NCBI GenBank assembly: GCA_963819755.1
Contig: CAWFXB010000002.1
Span: forward strand, 1,302,001 to 1,366,000
Direction of reading: 5' to 3'
DNA length: 64,000 nt
From: VRUE01 sp963819755
Lineage (GTDB): Bacteria; Actinomycetota; Thermoleophilia; Solirubrobacterales; 70-9
Shown: piece after piece, positions 32,819 through 40,710 of the stretch
Numbering within the stretch: position 1 is the stretch's first letter
Layout: every line of letters starts with the position of its first letter
The notes under the pieces: generated by a model
Seen by the model: the letters and a program-made list of their open reading frames with translations, nothing else
What the model was told of the DNA's origin: nothing
Databases searched by the model: none
Made by a program: the position numbers and the translations under genes

Positions 32819-34276
32819 TCAGGCGTGGCGTGAGCGGATGACGACACGAGCGCCGCGCGAGGGGATCATCGTCACGTTGCGGTGCACGGCGCGCTCGGGA
32901 GCGGGATCGTCGGCTTCGAGGTCGAGGCGGCGTGCCATCGCCTCCAGGACGACCCGCTGCTCGGCCATCGCCAGCGCTGCGCCAAGGCAGCGGCGGATGC
33001 CGCCGCCGAAGGGGATCCACTCGTAGGTCCCGGGCTTGCGGCCGAGCCAGCGCTCGGGGCGGAACTCGAACGGTTCGGGATAGAGGTCCTCGCGGTGGTG
33101 GACGAGCAGGATGCTCATCGTCACGGGGGTATCGGCCGGCACCCCGTATGGCCCGAGGCGCCAGGGGACCTTCACCCGCCGTCCGATGATCGGGATCACC
33201 GGCCGTGAGCGCATCGCCTCGACGATCGTCGCCTCGACCTGCTCGGCCGGGTCGCCCTCGCCGCGAACGGCGTCGCGCAAAGCGTCGTGTGCGGCCGGGT
33301 TGCGGACCAGCCGCTCCCACGTCCAGGCCAGCTGGTTGGCGGTCGTCTCGTGCCCGGCGAGGACCAGGGTCAGCAGCTCGTCGCGCAGTTCTTTGTCGCT
33401 CAGCGCCTCACCGTCCTCGCTGCGCGCCTGCAGCAGCAGCGAGAGGATGTCGCGGCGTTCGTCCAGATCGTCTGCACGCCGGCGCTTCTCGATCACGGCG
33501 TAGGTGGGGCGGTCGAGCAGCTCCAGGCCGATCCGGGTAAAGCCGACGGGCTCGTCGCGGTTCAGGTTCATCAGCTCGGCGAGCTGCGCGGCTGGCCAGG
33601 TCGATGCTTCGACCAGGCGCTTGGTCGCGATCCTCAGCCAATGCTCGGGCGTGCCTCGCTCCGGCCTGCCCTCGATGCCGAAGATCCCGGCCATGATCAC
33701 GTCGAGCGTTATCGCCTGCATGCTCGGCGCGAGGGCGAAGGGCCTGTCGAGCGGCCAGCGGTCGATCTCGCGTTCGGCGGCGTCGGCGATCATCTCTGTG
33801 TACTGCTCGATCGCCTCGCCATGGAACGGGGGCAGCAGCAGTTTGCGCTGGCGAAGATGGCGGGGACCGACCGCGGTGAGCACCGAGCTGGGGCCGACGA
33901 TCGGCCGCAGCGGCGACTCTCCGGTCAGCGAGGGAGCCTGCTCGGGCTTGGCGGTGAAGAGCGAGCGCACGTGGTCGGGGTGGCTGGTGATCACCGGGCC
34001 GGGGCCGGGGGTCGTGCCTTGCATGCGGAAGACTTCGCCCAGTTCGCGCCGGGCGCGGAAGACGAACTCGATCTGGCGCTGGTTGAAGTGGAGGGTCTGG
34101 AGCAGCCGCGACTGCATGACCGCGGGCGGCTCCGGCAGGCCGGCTGCCTCGCTGGGGTCGAGCGGGCCGGCGGGGGAGGGAGGCGCCTCGCCGACGAGGT
34201 CACTCGCGGGCGGGGCCTCAGGCGGCGCCACGGGATCAGCCAGCTGGGTCACGGGATCAGTGTTACACAAATCCAT
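32819..34276 (-). CDS. Cytochrome P450
   Basis: This ~485-residue monooxygenase has the I-helix oxygen-binding motif LVLAGHETTANQLAW, the K-helix ExxR (EAMRSRPVIP), FEFRPERWLG and the haem loop FGGGIRRCLGAALAMAEQ with the Cys ligand. It resembles CYP families with long-chain or terpenoid substrates. The first ~45 residues are Pro/Ala-rich and probably disordered. The start is uncertain (ATG 34276 or 34303); 34276 is used. It is divergent from pyruvate kinase. No ferredoxin or reductase is adjacent, so redox partners are elsewhere. Confidence 0.93.
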   Translation of the reverse strand: MDLCNTDPVTQLADPVAPPEAPPASDLVGEAPPSPAGPLDPSEAAGLPEPPAVMQSRLLQTLHFNQRQIEFVFRARRELGEVFRMQGTTPGPGPVITSHPDHVRSLFTAKPEQAPSLTGESPLRPIVGPSSVLTAVGPRHLRQRKLLLPPFHGEAIEQYTEMIADAAEREIDRWPLDRPFALAPSMQAITLDVIMAGIFGIEGRPERGTPEHWLRIATKRLVEASTWPAAQLAELMNLNRDEPVGFTRIGLELLDRPTYAVIEKRRRADDLDERRDILSLLLQARSEDGEALSDKELRDELLTLVLAGHETTANQLAWTWERLVRNPAAHDALRDAVRGEGDPAEQVEATIVEAMRSRPVIPIIGRRVKVPWRLGPYGVPADTPVTMSILLVHHREDLYPEPFEFRPERWLGRKPGTYEWIPFGGGIRRCLGAALAMAEQRVVLEAMARRLDLEADDPAPERAVHRNVTMIPSRGARVVIRSRHA

Positions 34277-34310
34277 GTCGCATTCAGCAATCTCTACAGT
34301 CATGTGACGC

Positions 34311-35723
34311 ATGCACGGCAGGCGCACGAAGATCATCGCCACCGTCGGTCCGGCCAGCTGGGACGGCGACACCCTGGTGGGCTTGGTCGAGGCCGGCGCC
34401 GACGTCTTCCGCCTCAACTTCTCCCACGCCGATCGCGAGCGTCACGCTCGCACGATCGAGTCGATCCGGGCCGCGGCGGAGCGGGCCGGGCGCGAGGTCG
34501 CCGTGCTCGGTGACCTGCCGGGGCCGAAGTTGCGGATCGGCGAGCTGCGCAACGACGTCGCCGAGCTGGAGACGGGGATGCACGTGAAGCTGACCCCACA
34601 GGCGGTCGAGGGGGACGCGGAGACGATCCCGGTCGATTGGCCCGGGGTGAGCTCGTTGCGCGAGGACGAACTCGTCTACCTGGCGGACGGCTCGATCCGC
34701 CTACGCGTGCGCGAGCCCGAGGACGGCGGGGTCGACGCCGAGGTCGAGGTGGGCGGCACGCTCTCCTCACATAAGGGGATGAACATCCCCGGGGTCACCG
34801 CCCGTGCCGCCACCGACGGCGACCTGGGCTGGGTCGAGTTCGCCGTTGAGCACGGGATCGACCTGCTGGCGATGTCCTTTGTCTCCTTCGCGGCCGACCT
34901 CGAGCCGATCGTCGAGAAGCTGCAGTCGCTCGACTCGGACATTCCGCTGATCGCCAAGATCGAGAAGCAGCAGGCGGCCGAGAACGCCGATGAGATCATC
35001 GAGGCGGCGAGCGGCGGGATCATGGTCGCGCGCGGGGACCTCGGCATCGAGCTGCCGCTGGCGCAGGTGCCGGTGGTGCAGAAACGGCTGATCCGGGCCG
35101 CGGGCCGGCGTTCCAAGCCGTCGATCACGGCGACGCAGATGCTCGCCTCGATGGTGACCGAGCGCCGTCCGACCAGGGCCGAGGTGACCGATGTCGCCAA
35201 CGCGATCTTCGATGGCACCGATGCGGTGATGCTCTCCGAGGAGACGGCCGTCGGCCGCCATCCCATCGAGGCGGTGCGGGTGATGGACCAGATCGCGCGC
35301 GCCACCGAGCCCGACCTTCCTTACGGCGAGTGGCTGTTCACCCGCACCGACCAGGCGACGCAGGACGTCGCCGACTCGGTCGCCCAGAGCGCCGTCGGCG
35401 CCGTTTACCGGCTCAACTTGGCGGCGATGGTCGTGCCGACGACGAGCGGCCGCAGCGCCCGCCTCGTCTCCGCCCACCGGCCCAACGTTCCCGTGCTGGC
35501 GATCTCGCCGCGAGCAGAGACCGTGCGCCGGCTCAACCTGCTCTTCGGCGTTACCGCGATCCACAGCGAGCACGAGACCGAGGTCCGCAGCCTGCTCGAC
35601 GACTGCGCTTCGCTGGCCGTGCGCCATGGCATCGCGCGGTCAGGGGACCTGATCGCGATCGTCGCCGGCATGCCGGACCAGGAGCTTGGGACCAACTTGT
35701 TCGAGGTACACCGAGTCCCCTGA
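34311..35723 (+). CDS. pyk: Pyruvate kinase
   Basis: This 470-residue enzyme converts phosphoenolpyruvate and ADP to pyruvate and ATP, the last step of glycolysis. Marks are RTKIIATVGPAS, FRLNFSHADRERH, the active-site block IAKIEKQQAAENADEII, MVARGDLGIELPLAQVP, ITATQMLASM and GTDAVMLSEETAVGRHPIEA. The C-terminal allosteric domain (AAMVVPTTSGRSARLVSAHRP) is present. Length is standard. ATG 34311 starts directly at the conserved N terminus. Confidence 0.97.
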   Translation: MHGRRTKIIATVGPASWDGDTLVGLVEAGADVFRLNFSHADRERHARTIESIRAAAERAGREVAVLGDLPGPKLRIGELRNDVAELETGMHVKLTPQAVEGDAETIPVDWPGVSSLREDELVYLADGSIRLRVREPEDGGVDAEVEVGGTLSSHKGMNIPGVTARAATDGDLGWVEFAVEHGIDLLAMSFVSFAADLEPIVEKLQSLDSDIPLIAKIEKQQAAENADEIIEAASGGIMVARGDLGIELPLAQVPVVQKRLIRAAGRRSKPSITATQMLASMVTERRPTRAEVTDVANAIFDGTDAVMLSEETAVGRHPIEAVRVMDQIARATEPDLPYGEWLFTRTDQATQDVADSVAQSAVGAVYRLNLAAMVVPTTSGRSARLVSAHRPNVPVLAISPRAETVRRLNLLFGVTAIHSEHETEVRSLLDDCASLAVRHGIARSGDLIAIVAGMPDQELGTNLFEVHRVP

Positions 35724-35742
35724 CAGGTAGGCTGCCGCGCCA

Positions 35743-36210
35743 GTGACCGACTTCGACGCGATCGCACAGGGGATGACGCAGGCGGTGCCCTTCGCCGCGT
35801 TCCTCGGGCTGGAGATAACCAGCGTCGCCGAGGGCGAGGCGGTGGTGATGCTGCCCGAGCGTCCCGAGCTGACCAACCACGTCGGCTCGCAGCATGCCGG
35901 TGCGCTCTTCACCGTCGCCGAGGCGGCATCCGGCGCGGCTTTCGTCGGCGCCTTCGCCGAGCGGCTCGGCGAAGTGACCCCCCTCGCCCGGCGCGCGGAG
36001 ATCTCCTACGAGAAGATCGCCAAGGGGCCGATCGAGGCGACCGCCAAGCTGGGCGTGCCCGCCGAGGAGGCGCTTGCCACCCTCGACGCCGAGGGCAAAG
36101 TCAGGTTCCCCTGCGAGATCGAGCTCGTCGACGGCGCCGGCACGCGAGTCGCGACGGCTTCGGTGCAGTGGGACGTCCGGCTCAACGAGCCGGCCTCAGC
36201 AGAGGCATGA
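35743..36210 (+). CDS. PaaI/DUF4442-like hotdog-fold thioesterase
   Basis: This 155-residue protein fits the hotdog fold: AVPFAAFLGLEITSVAEGEA, VVMLPERPELTNHVGSQHAG, then ALFTVAEAASGAAFVGAFAE, corresponding to the central helix and strand of PaaI-type thioesterases. The GSQHAGALFT segment carries the N-x-x-G-x-x-H-(A)-G-x-x-x-x substrate loop. It probably hydrolyses an acyl- or phenylacetyl-CoA. GTG 35743 is used. It overlaps the following crotonase gene as ATGA, so the two probably act on the same acyl-CoA pool. Confidence 0.85.
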   Translation: MTDFDAIAQGMTQAVPFAAFLGLEITSVAEGEAVVMLPERPELTNHVGSQHAGALFTVAEAASGAAFVGAFAERLGEVTPLARRAEISYEKIAKGPIEATAKLGVPAEEALATLDAEGKVRFPCEIELVDGAGTRVATASVQWDVRLNEPASAEA

Positions 36211-36983
36211 GCCTCGTCCGCGTCGAGCGCGACGAGGCGGGCCTGGCAGTCGCCAGCTTCGACAGCCCACCGCTCAACCTCTTCAACCGGCAGCTGATGG
36301 AAGACCTGCAAGCAGCGATCGAGCGGGTCGAGGCCGATCCGCCGCGGGCGCTGCTCTTTCGTGCCGAGGGACGCGCGGTCTCAGGGGGCGTCGACGTGCA
36401 CGAGTTCTCCGGCCTCACCCCGGAGCGGGCGGGCGAGCTCTGGGACGAGCTGATCGGCACCGTCGAAAGGGTCGAAGCGCTGCCGTTGCCGGTCGTCTTC
36501 GCCGCCCACGCACTCACCTTGACCGCGGCCTTCGAGCTGGCGCTCGGCTGCGACCTGGTCCTCGCCGCTCGTTCGGCCCAGTTCGGCCTGGTCGAGAAGG
36601 TCGTGGGGCTGACGCCCTCGATGGGCGGGACCCAGCGCCTCGCCGAGCGCGCCGGCAGCGGCCGCGCCCGCCACTTCGTGATGAGCGGCGGGCTCTTCGG
36701 TGCCGAGGAGATGGAGCGCTGGGGCGTCGTCAACCTCCTCTTCGAGGACGACGGCTTCGACCAGCGGGCCCGTGAATACGCGGCGGACTTGGCCGCCGGG
36801 CCGACGAGGGCACACGCGATGACCAAGCACATCCTGCGCCGCTACCGCGAAGGCGGTATCCCGGCAGCCGACCAGGCGGTCCGTGAGGACGCCGGCGACC
36901 TCTTCGCCACCGAGGACCTGCAGGGCGCCGTCAAGACGTTCCTGGACAAGGGACCCGGCCACGCCGAGTTCAACGGTCGCTGA
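36207..36983 (+). CDS. Enoyl-CoA hydratase/isomerase family protein
   Basis: This 258-residue crotonase-fold protein has VSGGVDVHEFSGLT (first oxyanion loop), FAAHALTLTAAFELALGCDLVLA and GLVEKVVGLTPSMGGTQRLA. The usual G-G-G-x-E loop is replaced by L-T-A-A-F-E-L, while Glu in FELAL remains. The second acidic site in the P-E/x-x-x-L-G region reads VEKVVGLTPS, with Glu in VEK. So the family is sure but the reaction is not. ATG 36207 couples it to the thioesterase (ATGA). Confidence 0.87.
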   Translation: MSLVRVERDEAGLAVASFDSPPLNLFNRQLMEDLQAAIERVEADPPRALLFRAEGRAVSGGVDVHEFSGLTPERAGELWDELIGTVERVEALPLPVVFAAHALTLTAAFELALGCDLVLAARSAQFGLVEKVVGLTPSMGGTQRLAERAGSGRARHFVMSGGLFGAEEMERWGVVNLLFEDDGFDQRAREYAADLAAGPTRAHAMTKHILRRYREGGIPAADQAVREDAGDLFATEDLQGAVKTFLDKGPGHAEFNGR

Positions 36984-37021
36984 GTCGAGGCCCAGGGCTT
37001 GCCTGTCTTGGTACGCGGGAG

Positions 37022-37289
37022 TTGACGGAAAGCTCGTTGCTGGATCGCACCGGAGGGGAGCCGACCGTCGACGACGTCCTCGCCAAGATCAAGTCGCTGG
37101 CCCGCAACGACGTCGGCGAGCGCGTGGCGGGGCTGAAGGAGCGGGCCGAGGTCGTTCGCGAGGGGCTGCCGCCACAGGCAGCCAAGGAGGCGGCCGCTGT
37201 TGATGGACGCGGCGGGTGACCTCGACTACCTCGCGCGGCGAGGAGAGGAGCAGCTCAAGGCGCCGGCGGAGGAGCCGGCGGCGGTGTAA
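37022..37289 (+). pseudogene. Small Ala/Glu-rich protein gene, apparently frameshifted near 37196
   Basis: TTG 37022 opens a frame with strong GC3 bias (TVDDVLAKIKSLARNDVGER and VAGLKERAEVVREG) that stops soon after 37195. From 37197 another frame with the same codon style continues (LLMDAAGDLDYLARRGEEQL) and ends at 37289. Removing one base near 37196 joins them into a ~88-residue protein with helical, charged sequence. I do not recognise the family. It may also be two overlapping small genes. Confidence 0.4.
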
Positions 37290-37301
37290 CCGCGATCTGA
37301 C

Positions 37302-37355
37302 GGACAAATGCCGCACATGGTCCGGCATGGTCCGGCTCTTGTGCGGCATCTGTCC
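37302..37355. promoter_or_regulatory. Operator-like inverted and direct repeats upstream of the HNH gene
   Basis: GGACAAATGCCGCACA (37302-37317) and TGTGCGGCATCTGTCC (37340-37355) are inverted with one mismatch. The 22-bp loop contains two direct GGTCCGGC copies, and another TCCGGCATG follows at 37352-37360. The group ends 20 bp before the HNH ATG, so it could bind a repressor or the enzyme's own winged-helix-like domain. Confidence 0.5.
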
Positions 37356-37375
37356 GGCATGTTACGATGCCCGTC

Positions 37376-38089
37376 ATGGATACGAACCCGAAAAGTCAAG
37401 CACAGCCTGTTTGGCAGAACCCCTCGGTCGGTGCGGCCAAGCGGGTGGCGAGCTTCCTGGCCAGCGAGGTCGGCGAGGGAAGCACGTTCAAGAAGTCGAC
37501 CCTGCGCGAGATCGTGCCCAATACCGAGCAGGTCGATCGCAGGATGCGCGACCTGCGCAGGGTCGGCTGGAAGATCCGCAACTACAAGGACAAAGCCTCG
37601 CTCCGGCCGAGCGAGCTCTACCTGGAGGAGATCGGCGACAAGATCTGGGAGGACGGCTATCGCTGGCCCACGCAAGGGCTTACGGCGGCGAAGCGACGCC
37701 AGGTATACGACCGCGACGGCCCGCGCTGCATGATCTGCGGCATCGACTTCGGCGCCGAGTACCCGGACCGGCCGGGCGTCGTCGCGCGGCCGACGATCGG
37801 TCACATCCTGCCCAAGGAGCGCGGCGGGAGCGACGACCTGAACAATCTGCGTCCCGAGTGTCAGCTCTGCAATGAGACCGCGCGCAACCTGACCGATCAG
37901 GCAGACGTCGGCCTGTTGAAGCGCAGGATCATCGAGTTGAGCCGCTCGGACAAGCAGACGCTCGCCCAGTGGATGCTGGCCGGCGGCCGCTCCTTCAGCG
38001 AGGTCGAAAAGCTCTGGTCTCAGTACAGCCAGCTGCCGCGCCCGCAGCAGGAAGAGATTCGGGAGGCGCTGAGCGGTGCTCTCGCCTAG
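37376..38089 (+). CDS. HNH endonuclease with N-terminal winged-helix-like domain, no adjacent methylase
   Basis: Residues ~10-75 look like a winged helix (AAKRVASFLASEVGEGSTFK, VDRRMRDLRRVGWKIRNYKD). The catalytic region is HNH: CMICGIDFGAEYPD, IGHILPKERGGSDDLNNLRP and ECQLCNETARN, with two CxxC pairs and the H-x-N-x-N layout. This architecture occurs in HNH restriction enzymes paired with 5-methylcytosine methylases. No methylase is present in the window, so it could be an orphan, a homing-like enzyme or a defence remnant. ATG 37376 is used; ATG 37367 is possible. It ends 104 bp before tRNA-Arg. Confidence 0.85.
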   Translation: MDTNPKSQAQPVWQNPSVGAAKRVASFLASEVGEGSTFKKSTLREIVPNTEQVDRRMRDLRRVGWKIRNYKDKASLRPSELYLEEIGDKIWEDGYRWPTQGLTAAKRRQVYDRDGPRCMICGIDFGAEYPDRPGVVARPTIGHILPKERGGSDDLNNLRPECQLCNETARNLTDQADVGLLKRRIIELSRSDKQTLAQWMLAGGRSFSEVEKLWSQYSQLPRPQQEEIREALSGALA

Positions 38090-38192
38090 GCCACAGCCTG
38101 ACGGCCGTGCCGCAATCTCTGCGGCCGCACCCCGTACAATCTCCGCTCCTGTTTCGCGGCTACCTCGATTCACGCCGCGATCGGCAGGACCC

Positions 38193-38266
38193 GCGCCCGT
38201 AGCTCAGTTGGATAGAGCGTCGGTCTACGAAACCGAAGGTCACAGGTTCGAATCCTGTCGGGCGCG
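38193..38266 (+). tRNA. tRNA-Arg (anticodon ACG), integration target
   Basis: Acceptor GCGCCCG/CGGGCGC, D-arm AGCTCAGTTGGATAGAGC, anticodon loop CTACGAA (anticodon ACG), variable loop AGGTC and T-arm ACAGGTTCGAATCCTGT; discriminator G, CCA not encoded, 74 nt. Its 3' 42 bp are repeated exactly at 47365-47406, marking the site where the element at 38225-47406 inserted while keeping the tRNA intact. Confidence 0.97.
38225..38266 (+). repeat. attL: 42-bp direct repeat (tRNA-Arg 3' part)
   Basis: The 42 bp starting ctacgaaaccgaaggtcaca are identical to 47365-47406. Sequence outside the repeat differs on both sides. Such overlap with a tRNA anticodon-to-3' half is typical of tyrosine-integrase attachment sites. 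Confidence 0.93.
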
Positions 38267-38273
38267 TTCGGTG

Positions 38274-38296
38274 AAACCCGCTTGTGAAGCGGGTTT
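38274..38296 (+). terminator. Hairpin terminator just inside attL
   Basis: AAACCCGCTT (38274-38283) and AAGCGGGTTT (38287-38296) form a perfect 10-bp stem with a 3-nt loop, followed by a short T-run (gtttt at 38301-38305). It would end the tRNA-Arg transcript. Since it lies on the element side of the att core, the element supplied it. Confidence 0.85.
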
Positions 38297-38579
38297 CCGC
38301 GTTTTCTGAGGTCACTCGAACAGTGCGCCATTGTCGTTGGGGCAACGGCTGGGGCAATGTGAGGTCGGAGTGAGGTTCGATCCCAGGCCTTGCGCCGGGC
38401 TGCTGGTCCACCTACGTTCGCCGCGCAAACGCGAATAGAAGCGCCCCGGCGGCGCGCTAACGCCCCGGGGCCGGCACCGAAGTAGAAGCCTTCGATGCGG
38501 GAGAGACGGTACCGCCGTGGCGTTTTGACGGGCGGCATCCCTGGCGGCTCTTTCGGTGCCCCGACCGGAAGGAGACGCC
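38297..38579. other. Non-coding left end of the element with integrase-arm-like repeats
   Basis: No gene is seen. At 38338-38360 two TGGGGCAA direct repeats occur, the same doublet that appears at 45246-45270 and 47246-47270 near the other att sequences, so they are candidates for integrase arm-binding sites. A GC-rich inverted repeat lies near 38442-38468. The operon RBS (AAGGAG, 38569-38574) ends the region. Confidence 0.5.
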
Positions 38580-38984
38580 ATGCACCATCCAACCGCCACG
38601 CTCACCGGCGAGAAGCGAGACGCCGTCTACGAGCTCCTCATTGAGCACCTGGGCGGCCTCGGCGACGTGCGCATCGCAACCGACCGCGGGGACTTCGGCA
38701 CCGCCAGGCGGCTCGCCAGGGAGTTCGCCGAGGACTTCCACCTGCTGGACGACCTCGGCTGGGGTCCCGACCAGCGCTCGGAGGTTCCATTGACGATCCC
38801 GTCCTGGGAGCTGGCCGCGATCTTCGAGCGCCTGCGCGCCGACGCCAGGGACGCGCTCTTCGAGTCGGCGGCCGAGCGCGACGCCCGCGAAGCCGACGAA
38901 GTAAGCAGACGGCGCTATCAACTCACTCTCGACACTGGCACGGAGCTGCTGCTTGAGCTCCGCGCCCGCCGGGAGTCGGCATGA
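38580..38984 (+). CDS. Hypothetical protein, first gene of the element operon
   Basis: This 134-residue protein is acidic and helical (LTGEKRDAVYELLIEHLGGL, then RRLAREFAEDFHLLDDLGW, LAAIFERLRADARDALF). I do not recognise a family. Comparable proteins are common next to integrases in actinobacterial elements. ATG 38580 has a clear AAGGAG RBS 6 bases upstream. The stop overlaps the SSB-like gene as ATGA, so it is translated as part of a four-gene coupled unit. Confidence 0.7.
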   Translation: MHHPTATLTGEKRDAVYELLIEHLGGLGDVRIATDRGDFGTARRLAREFAEDFHLLDDLGWGPDQRSEVPLTIPSWELAAIFERLRADARDALFESAAERDAREADEVSRRRYQLTLDTGTELLLELRARRESA

Positions 38985-39370
38985 GTGCCGCAGACCACCG
39001 GGCGCCGTTCCCAGCACCGGCCCCCCCGGAGATCAACCACGCCGTCCTCACCGGCAGGCTGAGCGCCGACCCCCAGGAGAGCCGCAATCCGGCTGGAGAG
39101 CGCATGACTCTTCTGCGGGTCGAGTTCCCGGTGGCCGACCCCGATCGCCCGCAATCCCTGTGGAGATGCGCCGCCTGCCTGGTTGAAGTGCCCGCGGGTC
39201 GTTCGCTGCGGGACGTCGAGGAGCTGCGCGGCGGCTCCCCGGTCCTGGCCGCGGGTCAGCTCAGCGATCGCTGGACGATCGAGGGCGGGCATACGAGCCG
39301 CTGCGGTGTGATCGTCGCGGCCCAGGTCAAGGCCGGGCCGCCCGAGATCCCCGAGAGGCTGCTCCTGTGA
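38981..39370 (+). CDS. SSB-like OB-fold protein
   Basis: The opening INHAVLTGRLSADPQESRNP and MTLLRVEFPV match the first strands of single-stranded DNA-binding proteins (N-x-x-x-L-x-G-R-L-x-x-D-P). The later GGSPVLAAGQLSDRWT resembles the typical SSB V-x-G-x-L strand. The segment LWRCAACLVEVPAGRS with two Cys replaces the usual middle. It is shorter than SSB (129 residues) and lacks the acidic C-terminal tip, so it may bind ssDNA during element replication or integration without recruiting host partners. It is coupled to both neighbours (ATGA, GTGA). Confidence 0.72.
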   Translation: MSAADHRAPFPAPAPPEINHAVLTGRLSADPQESRNPAGERMTLLRVEFPVADPDRPQSLWRCAACLVEVPAGRSLRDVEELRGGSPVLAAGQLSDRWTIEGGHTSRCGVIVAAQVKAGPPEIPERLLL

Positions 39371-39657
39371 ACCACTCAGCCGAGGTCGCCGCCCAATTCG
39401 GCCGCAACCTCGCCCGCTGCCGCCAGCGCGCCGGACTTTCCCAAGAAGAGCTCGGCTATCGCGCCGGGCTCCATCGCACGGCAATCGGGCTGTTGGAGCG
39501 AGGAGCGCGGACGCCAAAGGTCGACACGATCGTCAGGCTTGCTGGTGCCGTCTCGGTCCCCGTGGGCGATCTACTCGCCGGTTTCAAGTGGACGCCGGGA
39601 CACGTCGAGGTCGTGGAGGGATGCTTCGAGGTGGCCGAGCCGCAGCAGACGCCATGA
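39367..39657 (+). CDS. XRE family helix-turn-helix regulator (first of pair)
   Basis: This 96-residue protein has the lambda-repressor-like HTH NLARCRQRAGLSQEELGYRA, then HRTAIGLLERGARTPKVDTI (residues ~14-53). The short tail (DLLAGFKWTPGHVEVVEGCF) is shared in form with the next gene. It probably represses the element operon or integrase. The GTG start overlaps the SSB-like stop (GTGA) and its stop overlaps the next start (ATGA). Confidence 0.85.
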   Translation: MNHSAEVAAQFGRNLARCRQRAGLSQEELGYRAGLHRTAIGLLERGARTPKVDTIVRLAGAVSVPVGDLLAGFKWTPGHVEVVEGCFEVAEPQQTP

Positions 39658-39950
39658 ACTTTCAGGCCCGGTTCGCCGAGAACCTGATCGGCCTCCGCAA
39701 GCGTGCGGGCCTCTCTCAGGAAGGGCTGGCCATTCGCGCCTCGCTCAGCCGCGACGCCGTCCGGAAATACGAGCGACAGGTCAACGTCCCGACCCTGGAT
39801 GTCGTCGTCAGGCTTGGAGGCGCTCTCTCGGTCCCGTCCGCCGAGCTGCTCGACGGCATCTCGTACAGGCCGAGCTTCATCGGCATGGGGGAGGGTCGCT
39901 ACGAGATCGACGGCCCGCCGTCGAGCGACGTGCAAAGGCGCGGCGAGTGA
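39654..39950 (+). CDS. XRE family helix-turn-helix regulator (second of pair)
   Basis: This 98-residue protein is similar to the previous gene but diverged: NLIGLRKRAGLSQEGLAIRA, then SLSRDAVRKYERQVNVPTLD. Both have a C-terminal segment GRYEIDGPP/GCFEVAEP. Two tandem XRE proteins suggest duplicated or antagonistic control (repressor and anti-repressor style), an inference. Its stop lies within the first long repeat of the downstream repeat locus. Confidence 0.85.
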   Translation: MNFQARFAENLIGLRKRAGLSQEGLAIRASLSRDAVRKYERQVNVPTLDVVVRLGGALSVPSAELLDGISYRPSFIGMGEGRYEIDGPPSSDVQRRGE

Positions 39951-40140
39951 CGACGAGCCGCGCCAGGAATGGCAGGCGAAGATCAGCAGAGCCACGGCGA
40001 GGCTGACGACAGCGGACGGTCCGCGAGCCATGCGGCGAGTGCGCGCCTCCCGGCATGGATTGGTTCGACATATAGATGTCAGCGAAGGTTGGTCGCCGCG
40101 ATGCCAGGCGGCAAGCGGCCTGGCGCTGCCGTCGCCGTAG

Positions 40141-40224
40141 GAGCACGCGAACCTCGTAGCGAACCCCCTGGCGAACCCTGTTGCGAACCCCCGTGCGAAC
40201 CGCCAATCGAGCCCGCATGCGACG
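40141..40224. repeat. 12-bp tandem array 1 (7 units)
   Basis: Seven 12-bp units such as CTCGTAGCGAAC, CCCCTGGCGAAC, CCTGTTGCGAAC and CCCCGTGCGAAC. The constant part is GCGAAC and the first six bases vary. The last two units are degenerate. It runs directly into the second TAGATGTCAGCG copy. Confidence 0.8.
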
Positions 40225-40298
40225 AATAGATGTCAGCGAACGGGAGTCGCCGCAATGCCGCACCACGGGCGGCGTCGCACGTCCACCACCGACTGGTC

Positions 40299-40358
40299 GT
40301 GTCAACCCCACGGACAACCCTGGTGTCAACCCCTGGGTAAACCCCAGCGGAAACTGTG
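40299..40358. repeat. 12-bp tandem array 2 (5 units)
   Basis: Units GTGTCAACCCCA, CGGACAACCCTG, GTGTCAACCCCT, GGGTAAACCCCA and GCGGAAACTGTG. The phase is the same 12 bp as in the other arrays. When rotated, the unit T-G-(C/T)-N-A-(A/G)-C-C-C-C is shared with arrays 1 and 3. Confidence 0.75.
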
Positions 40359-40590
40359 TTGGAGCCGGATGAGGGCGACGCGCGGCGAGTGACGACGAGC
40401 CGCGCGGAGACCGACACAGGCGAAGATCAGCAGAGCCACGGCGAGGCTGACGGACGCGGACGGGCCGCGAACGTGAGCCGCACGGGTCGGCATTTCCGAA
40501 GACAAGCTAGTTCGACAGATAGATGTCAGCGGAGCAGGCTGGCCGCAACGCCAGATGGCAAGCGGCTTTTGCGCCGCTATCGGCTCGGCC

Positions 40591-40710
40591 GGTGCGAGCC
40601 ATAGTGCGAGCCGCGGTGCGAGCTGTAGTGCGAGCCATAGAACGAGCCGTAGTGCGAGCTGCGAAACGAGCCACGGAACGCAGTACGGAACGAGCCACAG
40701 GACGAAGCGT
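40591..40710. repeat. 12-bp tandem array 3 (10 units)
   Basis: Ten 12-bp units beginning GGTGCGAGCCAT, AGTGCGAGCCGC, GGTGCGAGCTGT and AGTGCGAGCCAT; the core is GCGAGCC, later drifting to ACGAGCC. It ends about 110 bp before the integrase ATG. Read as protein it gives four-residue repeats in every frame, but no frame has a supported start. Confidence 0.85.

Noticed and set aside
38160..38411. Minus-strand protein over tRNA-Arg
   Set aside because: The familiar TGFEPVTFGF-type peptide is the antisense translation of a tRNA T-arm and is a common false call.
39938..40031. Hydrophobic peptide on the minus strand of the long repeats (A-V-V-S-L-A-V-A-L-L-I-F-A-C), like a type I toxin from long direct repeats
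   Set aside because: The second copy has no start codon in that frame, there is no RBS, and the conservation is equally good in the other frames, so it follows from DNA repetition.
40591..40710. CRISPR array
   Set aside because: Units are 12 bp, contiguous and degenerate; there are no spacers, no 25-37-bp repeats and no cas genes.
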